DNA from: Streptomyces sp. NBC_00582
Lineage (GTDB): Bacteria > Actinomycetota > Actinomycetes > Streptomycetales > Streptomycetaceae
Length of the DNA stretch: 64,000 bases
Reading direction: 5' to 3'
NCBI RefSeq assembly: GCF_036345155.1
Contig: NZ_CP107772.1
Location: forward strand, 9,734,001 to 9,798,000
Shown here: in pieces, positions 52,163 through 61,603 of the stretch
Layout of the letters: every line of letters begins with the position of its first letter
Position numbering within the stretch: position 1 is the first letter of the stretch
The notes under the pieces: model-generated
Told to the model about the DNA's origin: nothing
What the model saw: the letters and a program-made list of their open reading frames with translations, nothing else
Databases searched by the model: none
Made by a program: the position numbers and the translations under genes

Positions 52163-53491
52163 GTGAGCGCGAGACGGCGCCGGCTCCACCTCAACGCCTT
52201 CCTCATGGAGGCGGGCCACCACGAGGCAGCGTGGCGGCTTCCCCACAGCAATCCCCGGGCGGACTTCGACCTGAGGCACTGGATCGAACTGGCGCAGCTG
52301 GCCGAGAGCGCCGCCTTCGACTCGCTGTTCCTCGCGGACGGCCCGGCCCTCATCGGCACCGGCGAGTTCCGGCCGCCGGGCCAGCTCGAGCCGCTGACCC
52401 TGCTGACCGCGCTGTCCCAGGCGACCAGCAGGATCGGCCTCATCGCGACCGTGTCGTCGACGTACAACGAGCCGTACAACCTCGCCCGCCGGCTCGCGTC
52501 CGTCGACCATGTCAGCGGCGGCCGGGCCGGCTGGAACATCGTCACCTCGGCAGGGGCGGACGAGGCGGCCAACTTCGGCCTCGACGACCGGCCCGGGCAC
52601 GCCGAGCGCTACGCCCGTGCCGACGAGTTCCTGAAGGTCGCCAAGGCGCTCTGGGACAGCTGGGAGTCCGAGGCCGTCGTGGCGGACAAGGCCACGGGAC
52701 GCTACGCCGACCCCGCACGACTGCACCCGCTCGGCCACCGGGGCGATCACTTCAAGGTGGCCGGCCCACTCAACGTCGAGCGCCCACCGCAGGGTTACCC
52801 CCTGCTCGTGCAGGCCGGCTCCTCCGAGGACGGCAAGGACTTCGCGGCCCGGCACGCCGAGGCGATCTTCACCGCCCATACGACGTACGAGCGCGCGGCC
52901 GCCTTCTACGCCGACATCAAGGCACGGACCCGGGCGGCGGGGCGGGACCCGGACGGGGTCGTCGTCCTGCCGGGCATCGTCCCGTACATCGGGTCGACCG
53001 AGGAGGAGGCCCGGGCGCTCGCGCGGCAGTTCGACGAGCTGCGCGTCCCGGAGTACGGGCTGCGCCAGCTGGCAGCCGTGTTCGAGACGGAGCCGTCGGT
53101 CTTCGAACTCGACGCGGCCCTACCGGAGTTCATCCTCGCCAGGCCGAAGCTCGAAGGCTCCCAGAGCCGTTCCGACCTGATCATCGAGCTCGCCGTGCGG
53201 GAGCGCCTGACGGTCCGCCAGATCATCTCCCGGCTCGGCGGCGGACGGGGCCACTTCGAGTTCGTCGGCACGCCCGAGCAGGTCGCGGACACCATCATCG
53301 CCTGGTTCGAGGGCGGTGCCGCGGACGGGTTCAACATCATGGCACCCGCGCTCCCCTCGGGTCTCGCGGCCTTCATCGAACACGTCCTGCCGATCCTGCG
53401 CGGCAAGGGGCTGTTCCGCGAGGAGTACGAGGGCACGACCCTGCGCGAGCACTACGGGCTCCCGGTCCCCGCGAACCAGTTCCATGACTGA
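52163..53491 (+). CDS. NtaA/SnaA/DszA-family FMN-dependent monooxygenase
   Basis: A 442-residue luciferase-superfamily monooxygenase: RLHLNAFLMEAGHHEAAWRL, HWIELAQLAESAAFDSLFLA, ATVSSTYNEPYNLARRLASV, DHVSGGRAGWNIVTSAGADE and ANFGLDDRPGHAERYARADE are family hallmarks. It uses FMNH2 supplied by a separate reductase. DszA and SnaA act on dibenzothiophene sulfone and pristinamycin; related genes in sulfonate operons desulfonate or oxidise organosulfur compounds. The GTG at 52163 follows AAAGGAGAAAG. It overlaps the next gene by eight bases. Confidence 0.9.
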   Translation: MSARRRRLHLNAFLMEAGHHEAAWRLPHSNPRADFDLRHWIELAQLAESAAFDSLFLADGPALIGTGEFRPPGQLEPLTLLTALSQATSRIGLIATVSSTYNEPYNLARRLASVDHVSGGRAGWNIVTSAGADEAANFGLDDRPGHAERYARADEFLKVAKALWDSWESEAVVADKATGRYADPARLHPLGHRGDHFKVAGPLNVERPPQGYPLLVQAGSSEDGKDFAARHAEAIFTAHTTYERAAAFYADIKARTRAAGRDPDGVVVLPGIVPYIGSTEEEARALARQFDELRVPEYGLRQLAAVFETEPSVFELDAALPEFILARPKLEGSQSRSDLIIELAVRERLTVRQIISRLGGGRGHFEFVGTPEQVADTIIAWFEGGAADGFNIMAPALPSGLAAFIEHVLPILRGKGLFREEYEGTTLREHYGLPVPANQFHD

Positions 53492-54266
53492 CCCGCTCGT
53501 GACTCCCGCCGCCTCCCGGAGCGGCGGGAGCCCGCCCGCCCTGCGCGTCGAGGGCCTGCGCAAGACGTACGAGGGCGGCTTCACCGCGGTGGCCGGGCTG
53601 GACCTGGAGATACCGGACGGCGCCTTCTTCGGCCTGCTCGGCCCGAACGGCGCGGGGAAGACCACGCTGATCGGCGCGGTGTGCAACCTCGTCCGCCCGA
53701 CGGCCGGCACCCTCTCCGTCTTCGGCCACGACCACCGCGGCCGTCAGGCACGCAGGCTGCTGGGGCTGGCCGCTCAGGAGATCAACGTCGACCGGTTCCT
53801 GTCCGTCCGGCAGATCCTGATCTACCACGCGGGCTACCACGGCATCGCCCGCAAGGCGGCCGTCCGGCGCGCCGACGAACTGCTCGCCCTGTTCCGCCTC
53901 GACGACAAGGCCGACGTACGCGCCTACGAACTGTCCGGCGGCATGCAACGGCGTCTCGTCCTCGCACGGGCGCTCATGCACCGCCCCCGCCTCCTCATCC
54001 TCGACGAGCCCACCGCCGGCGTCGACGTCGAACTGCGCACGGAGATCTGGCGGGTCGTCAAGGGTCTGAACGCGGCCGGCACCACCGTCCTGCTCACGAC
54101 GCACTACCTGGAGGAGGCCGAGACCCTGTGCGACGAGATCGCGCTGCTGCGCGCGGGCCGGATCGTCGACCGCGGCTCCGCCGCCTCACTGCGGGAACGG
54201 TACGAGGCCCGGGACATCTCGGAGGTCTACGACCGGGTGATCACGGCGGAGGAGGTGCCCTCGTGA
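53484..54266 (+). CDS. ABC-2 type transporter ATP-binding protein
   Basis: A 260-residue ATPase of the DrrA/CcmA type: Walker A FGLLGPNGAGKTTLIGAVCN, Q-loop LAAQEINVDRFLSVRQILIY, signature YELSGGMQRRLVLARALMH, Walker B RLLILDEPTAGVDVELRTE and LLTTHYLEEAETLCDE. Such proteins usually power export. It begins inside the end of the monooxygenase gene and is followed by its permease with a GTGA overlap. An exporter at the end of an import operon is odd: it could pump out the oxidised by-product. Confidence 0.9.
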   Translation: MTDPLVTPAASRSGGSPPALRVEGLRKTYEGGFTAVAGLDLEIPDGAFFGLLGPNGAGKTTLIGAVCNLVRPTAGTLSVFGHDHRGRQARRLLGLAAQEINVDRFLSVRQILIYHAGYHGIARKAAVRRADELLALFRLDDKADVRAYELSGGMQRRLVLARALMHRPRLLILDEPTAGVDVELRTEIWRVVKGLNAAGTTVLLTTHYLEEAETLCDEIALLRAGRIVDRGSAASLRERYEARDISEVYDRVITAEEVPS

Positions 54267-55075
54267 CCGTCACCGACACCCCGCCCCTCCCGGCCCACGA
54301 CGAGCCGTTCCGCCCGGAGCGGTCACCCTTCCTGTGGCTCCTGGAGCGCGAGATCCTGCGCTTCCTCACCATCTGGCGCTACAGCGTCGTGGGTCCGGTG
54401 CTGTCGACCGTGCTCTTCGTCGTCGTCTTCGGATCCGCTCTCGGCCGGCACGTCGACACGATCGACGGCATCGGCTACGGCAGGTTCATCGTGCCCGGAC
54501 TCTTCACCCAGGCGATCGTCAACGTCGGCTTCTTCAACGGCACGACCAGCCTCTTCGAGGCCCGGCGGGACCAGTACATCAACGACGTGTTCGCCAGCCC
54601 GCTCAGATGGTGGGAGATCAACGCGGCGCTGGTGGGCGGAGGTGTCGCCCGAGGCGTCGTCGTGGGCGCGGGCGTCCTGGCGGTGGCGCTCCCGCTCACC
54701 CACTCCGGCGCCCCGGCCCGCCCCCTCGTCCTGCTGTCCGGCACGCTCGGGGTGCTCCTGGTCGCCGCACAGGTGGGCGTGATCGCGGGCGGTCACGCCA
54801 AGTCCCTCGACCACGTCTACTCCATGGAGTCGATCATCCTGCTGCCGCTGGGCTTCCTCGGCGGTGTCTTCTACTCGGTCCACCAACTCCCGCCCCTCTG
54901 GGCCGCCCTGAGCCACCTCGACCCCGTCTTCTGGCTGGTACAGGTCGAACGGATCGGCTTCCTCGGCCACGGCGACGTCGACGCGTCCTTGGCCCTCGGG
55001 GTGGTGTGGGGCCTCGCGGCGGTGCTCACGGCCTGGTCGGCCGCGATGTTCGCCACCGGCCGCCTCAAGCCCTGA
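54263..55075 (+). CDS. ABC-2 type transporter permease
   Basis: A 270-residue six-helix permease: LEREILRFLTIWRYSVVGPV, FVVVFGSALGRHV, GRFIVPGLFTQAIVNVGFFN, FEARRDQYINDVFASPLRWW, LLPLGFLGGVFYSVHQLPPL and HLDPVFWLVQVERIGFLGHG are typical of the ABC-2 family. It is the partner of the preceding ATPase (four-base overlap, GTG 54263). Last gene of the sulfonate operon. Confidence 0.9.
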   Translation: MTVTDTPPLPAHDEPFRPERSPFLWLLEREILRFLTIWRYSVVGPVLSTVLFVVVFGSALGRHVDTIDGIGYGRFIVPGLFTQAIVNVGFFNGTTSLFEARRDQYINDVFASPLRWWEINAALVGGGVARGVVVGAGVLAVALPLTHSGAPARPLVLLSGTLGVLLVAAQVGVIAGGHAKSLDHVYSMESIILLPLGFLGGVFYSVHQLPPLWAALSHLDPVFWLVQVERIGFLGHGDVDASLALGVVWGLAAVLTAWSAAMFATGRLKP

Positions 55076-55624
55076 CATCGGCATCTCCAAGGGCCCGAGC
55101 CGGAGCACCGACACGCGACCAGGGCGTTCTTCAGCACGTTCACCCGCACCACCGGTCAGACTCCGGGCAATGGTGACAAAAGCGGTTGTCCGGGGCAGGT
55201 GGGAAGCGTGGAAGTGGACGCTGTCATCGGCGAGCCCCATCGCCTCCCGGGCGACCTCACCGCGGTGCGCGACGAGCGGGCCGGGGCGGCCGGGCGGCTC
55301 GGCAGGGGGCGCAGGGCGTCACCCGAGCCCGCCGGCCCCGGCGAGCCCCCCGCCCTTCACCCGAACCGTGCGCGTCGGCTCCCGATCCCCGCCCACACGA
55401 CGCGCCGACGAGGCCGGTCCGGCTGCCGCTCGCGGCCGCGGCCGTGAGTGGCAGGAGTGCGGTCACAGCGCTCAGCATGAGGGGGAGAAGAGCGTGGTGT
55501 GGGGCGACATGCAGGGGGCCGGCCCGGTGACGGCGCCTGCCCGGATGTTCACCGCCACCACACGGATCACTGCCGGCGGGCTGCTGTGCGCCGCGGAGAA
55601 GCCGCCCCGAGGGGAGTGGAGGGC
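55076..55624. other. Intergenic region with no supported gene
   Basis: 549 bases between the sulfonate operon and the phosphatase gene. At 55117-55167 the plus strand reads RAFFSTFTRTTGQTPG, which looks like the end of an AraC-type helix-turn-helix and may be a tiny relic. A minus-strand open stretch from 55488 begins with a signal-like sequence but turns to low-complexity Arg/Gly and is not supported. No clear terminator was seen. Confidence 0.4.
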
Positions 55625-57790
55625 ATGACCGGTATGGGTGAGCCGGGCAGGGACTCCGACGCACTGGACGCCGCGTTCGCGGAGACGGTGCGCCGGACCG
55701 GTGCGTCCATCGGCGCCCTGTACCTGCTCGCGCCGGACGAACGGCTGCTGTCCCTGGAGGCGGTGTGCGGGGTGCCCGTCGAGTTCGCCGCTCCCTGGGC
55801 GAGGGTCGCGCTCGCCTCTCCCGCGCCCGTGGCCGACGCCGTCCGTGAGGACCGTATGGTGTGGGTCGGCAGCCAGGAGGAGATGGTCCGCTCCTATCCG
55901 CGCACCGCCGTGGTGCTGCCCTACCCGCTGGCGCTGGCCGCCGCGCCGGTCAGCGGCGTCCGGCGGTGGGGGACCCTGCTGCTGATGTGGCCCGCCACGC
56001 GCCCGCCCCACATGACCCCGCGCGAGCGCGGCAACATCACGTCCAGTTGCCGCCGTCTGGCCCGGCTGCTGGAGGAGGCCGCCGAGCGGACGGGTCCGGC
56101 CCGCCGTGAGCGGCCGCGGGCCGTCCCCGTCGGAGCCGGCCGCGGATACGCGCCTCCGGCGCTGGCCGTCGCCGACTTCGTCGAGCGCCTGCCCGGCGGA
56201 AGCTGCGCCCTGGACCTGGAAGGACGCCTCACCTACGTCAGCACCGGTGCCGGCGACCTCCTCGGCCGCGAGGCCGACCAACTGCTGGGCACCGTGCCGT
56301 GGCAGTCCCTGCGCTGGCTCGACGACCCCGTCTACGAGGACCGCTACCGTGCCGCGGTGATCAGCCGGGAGCCCGTCTCGTTCACCGCGTGCCGTCCGCC
56401 GGACCTGTGGCTGGACATCCACCTGTTCCCGGACGACAGCGGCATCAGCGTCCGTATCGTCCCCAGCGGAACGCACCTGCCGCCCACACCGACGAGCACG
56501 CGCGCCGCGCCGGCCTCCGGCTCCGAAGCCGACTCCGTCCCGGCCCGAGCCGGCCAGCTCTACCAGCTCACGCATCTCGCCGCCGCGCTGACCGAGGTCG
56601 TCGGCGTCCAGGACGTCGTCGACCTGGTCGCCGACCAGATCATGCCCGCCTTCGGCGCTCAAGGCCTGGTCCTGTCGACCGCCGACGCCGGCCGGCTACG
56701 GATCACCGGCCACCGCGGCTACGCCTCCGACACCATCGCCCGCCTGGACGGCCTCCCCCTCGACACCGCCTTCACCCCGGCCGGACAGGCCCTCGCCAGC
56801 GGTATCCCCGCGTTCTACGCCGACGCGGAGGAGATGCGGCGCACCCATCCGGAGGCCCCGCCGGCCAGCGGAAAGCAGGCCTGGGCCTTCCTCCCCCTGA
56901 TCATCTCCGGACGCCCCGTCGGCATCTGCGTCCTGTCCTACGACAGCCCGCACACCTTCCCGGCCGACGAACGCGCCGTCATGACCTCACTCGCCGGACT
57001 CATCGCCCAGGCCTTCGACCGCGCCCGCCTCTACGACACGAAACACGAACTCGCCCACGGCCTCCAGCAGGCACTGCTCCCGCGCCGCCTGCCCACGATC
57101 GACGGCCTGCGCGTCGCCGCCCGCTACCTGCCCGCCACCCGCGGCATGGACATCGGCGGAGACTTCTACGACCTGATCCGCCTCGGCGACACCACCGCGG
57201 CGGCCGTCATCGGCGACGTCCAGGGCCACAACGTCGCCGCCGCCGCCCTGATGGGCCAGGTCCGCACCGGCGTCCACGCCCACGCGACCCTCGGCGCATC
57301 CCCCGACCAGGTGCTCCACCGGACCAACCGGCTCCTCACCGACCTCGCCCCCGACCTGTTCACCAGCTGCCTCTACGCCCACCTCGACCTCGCCCGCCGA
57401 CGCGTCACCCTGGCCAGCGCCGGCCACCCCCCACCGATCCTGCGCCTCCCCGGCGGCGAGACCCGGCCCCTCGACGTCCCGCCCGGGCCGCTCCTCGGCA
57501 TCGACCCCGACGCCGTCTTCCCCGTCACCGAGATTCCGCTCGCCGAGGGCATGCTGCTGGCCTTCTACACCGACGGCCTCGTCGAAACACCGGGAGTCGA
57601 CCTCGACGACTCCATCAACCGCCTCGTACGGCACCTCGCCGAGGCCGGCGACCGGGACCTGCACCGGCTCATCGACGCCGTACTGAGCAGGACCGACACC
57701 ATCGGGCAGCGCCTCGACGACATCGCCCTGCTCGTGCTGCAGGAAAGCAAGGGCACGGGGAGGGACGACAGGGCCGACAGGGCCGGCTGA
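55625..57790 (+). CDS. SpoIIE/PP2C-type serine phosphatase with GAF and PAS domains
   Basis: A 721-residue cytoplasmic signalling protein. Order: an N-terminal GAF domain (about 1-150), a PAS domain (about 185-285, LPGGSCALDLEGRLTYVSTG), a second GAF domain (about 315-465, TAFTPAGQALASGIPAFYAD), and a C-terminal PP2C/SpoIIE phosphatase from about 480: LQQALLPRRLPTIDGLRVAA, MDIGGDFYDLIRLGD and VIGDVQGHNVAAAALMGQVR supply metal-binding aspartates, and ILRLPGGETRPLDVPPGPLL and FYTDGLVETPGVDLDD complete the fold. It would dephosphorylate STAS anti-anti-sigma proteins, such as that at 22757-23134. ATG 55625 follows GTGGAGGGC. No kinase is adjacent. Confidence 0.9.
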   Translation: MTGMGEPGRDSDALDAAFAETVRRTGASIGALYLLAPDERLLSLEAVCGVPVEFAAPWARVALASPAPVADAVREDRMVWVGSQEEMVRSYPRTAVVLPYPLALAAAPVSGVRRWGTLLLMWPATRPPHMTPRERGNITSSCRRLARLLEEAAERTGPARRERPRAVPVGAGRGYAPPALAVADFVERLPGGSCALDLEGRLTYVSTGAGDLLGREADQLLGTVPWQSLRWLDDPVYEDRYRAAVISREPVSFTACRPPDLWLDIHLFPDDSGISVRIVPSGTHLPPTPTSTRAAPASGSEADSVPARAGQLYQLTHLAAALTEVVGVQDVVDLVADQIMPAFGAQGLVLSTADAGRLRITGHRGYASDTIARLDGLPLDTAFTPAGQALASGIPAFYADAEEMRRTHPEAPPASGKQAWAFLPLIISGRPVGICVLSYDSPHTFPADERAVMTSLAGLIAQAFDRARLYDTKHELAHGLQQALLPRRLPTIDGLRVAARYLPATRGMDIGGDFYDLIRLGDTTAAAVIGDVQGHNVAAAALMGQVRTGVHAHATLGASPDQVLHRTNRLLTDLAPDLFTSCLYAHLDLARRRVTLASAGHPPPILRLPGGETRPLDVPPGPLLGIDPDAVFPVTEIPLAEGMLLAFYTDGLVETPGVDLDDSINRLVRHLAEAGDRDLHRLIDAVLSRTDTIGQRLDDIALLVLQESKGTGRDDRADRAG

Positions 57791-57858
57791 GCGATCAGCG
57801 GGACGCGAGCGGGGCGGGGCGGTCCGCCGGCCAGGCGGATGCAGACCCCGGAACGCCT

Positions 57859-57937
57859 CCGCGTTGCGTGCGCACCAGTCCGCGAAGGCCCGTGGCCGGC
57901 GTCCGAGCAGCGGCTGGTCCTGTCGGGCCGAGGTCAT
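57859..57937 (-). pseudogene. NmrA/SDR-type reductase, C-terminal remnant
   Basis: The minus-strand reading QPLLGRRPRAFADWCARNAE and AFRG is the usual C-terminal end of NAD(P)-binding (NmrA/SDR a5) reductases, where RPPRTFxDWxRDNAxAFR is common. Only about 26 codons remain between the phosphatase gene and the membrane-protein operon. Confidence 0.55.
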
Positions 57938-57955
57938 CTCACCCTCACCCGACGA

Positions 57956-58531
57956 CTACCGTCTCGGTCCCGCGACGGCGTACGCCGCGGTGCCGGCCGC
58001 CGTGAGGATGAGGGCTGTCCAGGTGCCCGCCGCCGTGCCGGAGGGCAGCAGCATCCAGGACGCCACCTGCGTCGGCACACTCGTCGGGGCAGGGGCGAAG
58101 AACGCGTAGGAGAGCCAGGCGAACGGCAGTGTCCACGCGTACGGCCCCCCGCACACCGTCGCCCCGACCGCCGCCAGCCCCATCAGGCCCGCGCCGTCCC
58201 GGACGATGAACGCGGTGGTCGCCAGGTCGGCGCCCGCTGCCCGGACCGCCAGCGGGATCGCGGCGACGAGCGCACCGCCGAGCAGCACATGCGCCGCCCT
58301 GCGGGGTACCCACGGGATCGCGGCCGTCCGGTCCAGTGCGAGGTCCTGCCCGCCGAGCCCGACCGAGACCGCCATCGCTCCGGCGGCGAGGACCAGCACG
58401 GGCAGCCGGGGATCGGCCGGCTCCCCGCCGGCGTCGCGGGCGAGCGCCCATCCCGCCAGGGTGCTGATCAGCACCACGGCGAGCGACGCGGGCACCTGCC
58501 GCGAACGCGCGTACAGCGTCAGCCACCTCAC
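57956..58531 (-). CDS. Integral membrane protein, last gene of the ECF/ABC operon
   Basis: A 191-residue hydrophobic protein with about six helices (for example VPASLAVVLISTLAGWALAR, VLVLAAGAMAVSVGLGGQDL, ALVAAIPLAVRAAGADLATT, SWMLLPSGTAAGTWTALILT). Its length and helix number suggest a second permease-like subunit of the ABC system upstream. GTG 58531 overlaps the stop of the preceding gene (GTGA). I do not recognise the family. Confidence 0.75.
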   Translation of the reverse strand: MRWLTLYARSRQVPASLAVVLISTLAGWALARDAGGEPADPRLPVLVLAAGAMAVSVGLGGQDLALDRTAAIPWVPRRAAHVLLGGALVAAIPLAVRAAGADLATTAFIVRDGAGLMGLAAVGATVCGGPYAWTLPFAWLSYAFFAPAPTSVPTQVASWMLLPSGTAAGTWTALILTAAGTAAYAVAGPRR

Positions 58532-59925
58532 CCGGACACACCGCCCTTCAGCGCGTCGAGCGTGTTCCCCCGGCAGGAGAGCGCGGCGGCGCGCATCGCG
58601 TTGACCCGCGACACCTGCTCGGTTCGGGGCAGCGCCTCGAGGTCCTTCCACACCGCTCGGGCCTCGGTGTCGAACTCGTGGCGCAAGCCCGCCGACTGTG
58701 TGCTGGGCAGCGACTTGAGGTCCCCGAGGACCCAGCCCACCGCGACGGTCTGCGCGACGTCCTCCTCGCCCGCGCTGAACCAGCCGACGGGGGCGCACCC
58801 CGGCACCATGCCCTTGGCGATCAGGGCCCAGGTCAGCTCCTCGCCCTTCGCGTCGGTGATGACGTCGTCGTCGAAGCCGAAGAGCACGGTCCCACGGGAC
58901 CACCGCGGCGTGGTCCCCTCCGCCTGTACGGCGGTGTTCTCCCGGACCGAGACCGGGGCCCGGCCGCCCAGGGCGCCGCGCAGCAGACGCAGTGCCTCCT
59001 TGCCGGGACCCACGAGGCCGGCGAGTCGTGCCCGGTGCTCCCTGGCCACGCACACCGGGCCGTCGCACACCGACGCGGCGGCGGCCTCGTCGCGGACGTA
59101 GATCCGGCTCGGGTCGGACGGGAGGACGAGCAGGGCGATCGTCGCGCCCGCCAGGACGGGCGTCAGGGCGAGCAGTCGGGCGCGCCGGGTCGCGGCGACC
59201 AGCAGGGCGAAGCCCGTCGCGGCCACGCCGAGCAGCCAGATCGTCTGTCCGACGTGCACGGAGGCGGAGAGGGTGACGAACGCGTTGGTCACGTCGGCCA
59301 CCACCGGCGAGAGCAGCGAGATCTGCTTCGGCTCCGTGACCGGGATACCCTCCGCCGTGGTCGTCCGCGTCTGACCCAGGGACGCGTGCATGAGCGCGGT
59401 GAACGCGAAGGCGACCATGGTCAGCAGCGGCGGGGTGAGCGGGGACGGCAGGGCGCGCCCGGCCCCCATGCCCAGCACGGCTCCCGCGACGAGGGAGAAC
59501 GCCCCCACCAGCGAGATCGGCAGCCATCCCAGGTGCGTGTAGTCGGTGTGGGCGAGCACCTGGACCCCGCCCACGAGGACGAGGAGCCCGAACGCCGAAG
59601 CCAGGCTGATCGCCACCGTGCCCGCGAGTGCGGCGGCGCGGTGCCGGGCGGGACGCGAGGTCGTCGACAGCAGCTCGGACATCTTCGAGCGGTGGTCACG
59701 CAGCCCCTGCAGCGCGCCGAGTCCGACGGCCAGCGGCCACAGGTAGAACAGCACAGCGCGGGTCCACAGGGCCAGGGACGTCCACTGGGCCGTCCACGCC
59801 GTGGTGCCCGTCCACCACCCGGCGTCCAGCAGATACAGGAACGCGAGCGCGCCCGCCAGGACCACGGCGCCGGCCCAGGGGGCGACGGAGCGCTTCCACT
59901 CGGTGCGCAGGACACGGATGTTCAC
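58528..59925 (-). CDS. ABC-2-like membrane protein with a large extracytoplasmic part
   Basis: A 465-residue protein. Residues 1-270 contain about seven membrane helices with WAGAVVLAGALAFLYLLDAG, AVLFYLWPLAVGLGALQGLR and LAGTVAISLASAFGLLVLVG, consistent with an ABC-2 permease. The C-terminal 200 residues are soluble, with three cysteines (VCDGPVCVAREHRARL; ALSCRGNTLDALKG) and no known domain. It begins at GTG 59925, overlapping the ATP-binding gene by four bases, and so is the likely permease of that ABC protein. Confidence 0.8.
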   Translation of the reverse strand: MNIRVLRTEWKRSVAPWAGAVVLAGALAFLYLLDAGWWTGTTAWTAQWTSLALWTRAVLFYLWPLAVGLGALQGLRDHRSKMSELLSTTSRPARHRAAALAGTVAISLASAFGLLVLVGGVQVLAHTDYTHLGWLPISLVGAFSLVAGAVLGMGAGRALPSPLTPPLLTMVAFAFTALMHASLGQTRTTTAEGIPVTEPKQISLLSPVVADVTNAFVTLSASVHVGQTIWLLGVAATGFALLVAATRRARLLALTPVLAGATIALLVLPSDPSRIYVRDEAAAASVCDGPVCVAREHRARLAGLVGPGKEALRLLRGALGGRAPVSVRENTAVQAEGTTPRWSRGTVLFGFDDDVITDAKGEELTWALIAKGMVPGCAPVGWFSAGEEDVAQTVAVGWVLGDLKSLPSTQSAGLRHEFDTEARAVWKDLEALPRTEQVSRVNAMRAAALSCRGNTLDALKGGVSG

Positions 59926-60731
59926 CAGGTGCCCCTCTCCTGCTCCGGGTTCTGCAGCAGCGCCGAGTAGCCCCGCTCCAGCGGGCTGTCGCCCACATGG
60001 TCGGGCCCGCCCGCCGCGGCCAGCTCGTCCGGGGTGCCCTGGAAGACCAGTCGGCCGTCGGCGAAGAGCACCACGTCGGTGCAGGCGACGGCCACGTCCT
60101 CCACGAGGTGGGTGGAGACGACCACGCAGGTGTCCTTGCCGAGCTCCTGGAGCAGCTGGCGGAAGCGCAGCCGCTGCGCCGGGTCCAGGCCGACCGTCGG
60201 CTCGTCCAGCAGCAGGATCGTGGGGTCGTTGACGATGGCCTGGGCGATGCCCACCCGCCGCACCATGCCACCGGACAGGGTCTTCATCCGCTGGTCGGCG
60301 CGGTCGGCCAGGCCCACCCGCTCCACGGCGTGCTGCACCGCCGCGGGGATGTCCGCCTTGGGCACCTCCTTCAGCCACGCCATGTACTCGACGAACTCGC
60401 GGACCGTGAAGCGTTTGTAGTAGCCGAACTCCTGCGGCAGATAGCCGATCCGGCGACGCAGCGCACGGTGCTCGCCCCTGCCGCCGGCCGACTCGCCGAG
60501 CAGCTCCAGGGTGCCCTCGGCGGGGCGCAGCACGGTGGCCAGCGCCCGGATGAGGGTGGTCTTGCCCGCCCCGTTGGGACCGAGGAGGCCGTGTACGCCG
60601 GTGCCGAGCGACAGGTCGAGCCCGTCGACGGCCATCCGGTTCCTGCCGACCCTCACCTTCAGCCCGGTGGCCCGGATCTCCCAGGCGTAGGGCGTCGGTG
60701 CGATGTCGGCCGCGCTCACAGCGGGCAGCAT
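59922..60731 (-). CDS. ABC transporter ATP-binding protein
   Basis: A 269-residue ATPase: Walker A VHGLLGPNGAGKTTLIRALA, RRRIGYLPQEFGYYKRFTVR (Q-loop), signature TLSGGMVRRVGIAQAIVNDP, Walker B TILLLDEPTVGLDPAQRLRF and switch VVVSTHLVEDVAVACTDVV. The N-terminal RATGLKVRVGRNRMAVDGLD strand is usual for CcmA-type proteins. ATG 60731 follows GAGAGGAA. It sits 20 bases after the anti-sigma factor gene in an operon controlled by the ECF sigma factor, so it may export or modify something in response to envelope stress. Confidence 0.9.
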   Translation of the reverse strand: MLPAVSAADIAPTPYAWEIRATGLKVRVGRNRMAVDGLDLSLGTGVHGLLGPNGAGKTTLIRALATVLRPAEGTLELLGESAGGRGEHRALRRRIGYLPQEFGYYKRFTVREFVEYMAWLKEVPKADIPAAVQHAVERVGLADRADQRMKTLSGGMVRRVGIAQAIVNDPTILLLDEPTVGLDPAQRLRFRQLLQELGKDTCVVVSTHLVEDVAVACTDVVLFADGRLVFQGTPDELAAAGGPDHVGDSPLERGYSALLQNPEQERGTW

Positions 60732-60751
60732 GTGGTGTTCCTCTCCGATGG

Positions 60752-61603
60752 TCAACGATGGGCTCCCAGCACGGAGTACGCGCCCCTGCGGGCGATCACG
60801 ACACCGATGCCGAGCGCGAGGATCAGCCCCCACACGGGCAGGCCGACGGTCCGCAGGGCGAAGGTCGTACGGCCGGAGGACAGGCTCGGGGCCACGACCA
60901 CGGCGGCCCATCCGGCCACCAGCCAGGCGGCGGCGCGGGTCACCCCGACGACACCGCCGAGCGCCAGGGTGGTCGAGGTGAAGGCCAGACAGGGCAGCAG
61001 CCATTGCGCGGCCGTCACCCCGGTCACCCCCGTCGCCCAGCCGCCGATCAGCAGCGCGGGGACGACCACGGCGAGCACGGACGCGGTACGCCGCAGCACC
61101 AGATACAGTCCCGCCCTCGGCGCGGAGGCCGTCAGCTCGTACGCCGGGTCCAGGCCGCGCGACCATGACGCCGCGACGCCGAGCACGGGCAGGACCGGGG
61201 CGAACAGCAGCACCAGCGACACCCCGTCGGAACCGGAGCCGTAGCCGGTGCCCGGGACGGTGCCGGTCAGGTCGAGCAGCAACGCGAGCAGGGTCACGCA
61301 CACGACCATGGCCACCCACGGCACCGTCGTCGGTGTCAGCCATCTCGCCACCCGCGCGGACCAGCGTCGTCGTCGCGGCATCGGGGCGATCTCGGCGAGC
61401 CGCGGTTCGAGGTCGGACCACACGGTGCCGACCAGCGCCGCGACGGCGGGCGCCTGCTCCGTGACGGCGGCCGACAGCCGGTCTCGGCACACCCGGCACG
61501 CCTCCAGATGGGCCTCCAGGGCCCACACCTCGTCGGCGGCGAGCTCCGTGTCGCCGCGCGCGTAGCCGTCGATGATCCGAATCGACGCGTGTTCCCCACT
61601 CAT
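60752..61603 (-). CDS. Zinc-finger anti-sigma factor with six membrane helices
   Basis: A 283-residue protein. The N-terminal 50 residues form a zinc-binding anti-sigma (ZAS/zf-HC2) domain: VWALEAHLEACRVCRDRLSA has HxxxCxxC. A linker with MPRRRRWSARVARWL leads to six hydrophobic helices (VPWVAMVVCVTLLALLLDLT and others). The large membrane part is more than a simple anchor and may sense or bind a ligand. ATG 61603 overlaps the sigma-factor stop (ATGA), the classic pairing. Confidence 0.85.
   Translation of the reverse strand: MSGEHASIRIIDGYARGDTELAADEVWALEAHLEACRVCRDRLSAAVTEQAPAVAALVGTVWSDLEPRLAEIAPMPRRRRWSARVARWLTPTTVPWVAMVVCVTLLALLLDLTGTVPGTGYGSGSDGVSLVLLFAPVLPVLGVAASWSRGLDPAYELTASAPRAGLYLVLRRTASVLAVVVPALLIGGWATGVTGVTAAQWLLPCLAFTSTTLALGGVVGVTRAAAWLVAGWAAVVVAPSLSSGRTTFALRTVGLPVWGLILALGIGVVIARRGAYSVLGAHR

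Noticed and set aside
55257..55488. Minus-strand ORF with a signal-peptide-like start (MLSAVTALLPLTAAAAS)
   Set aside because: After the hydrophobic stretch the translation is Arg/Gly low-complexity, there is no clear RBS and no neighbouring support.
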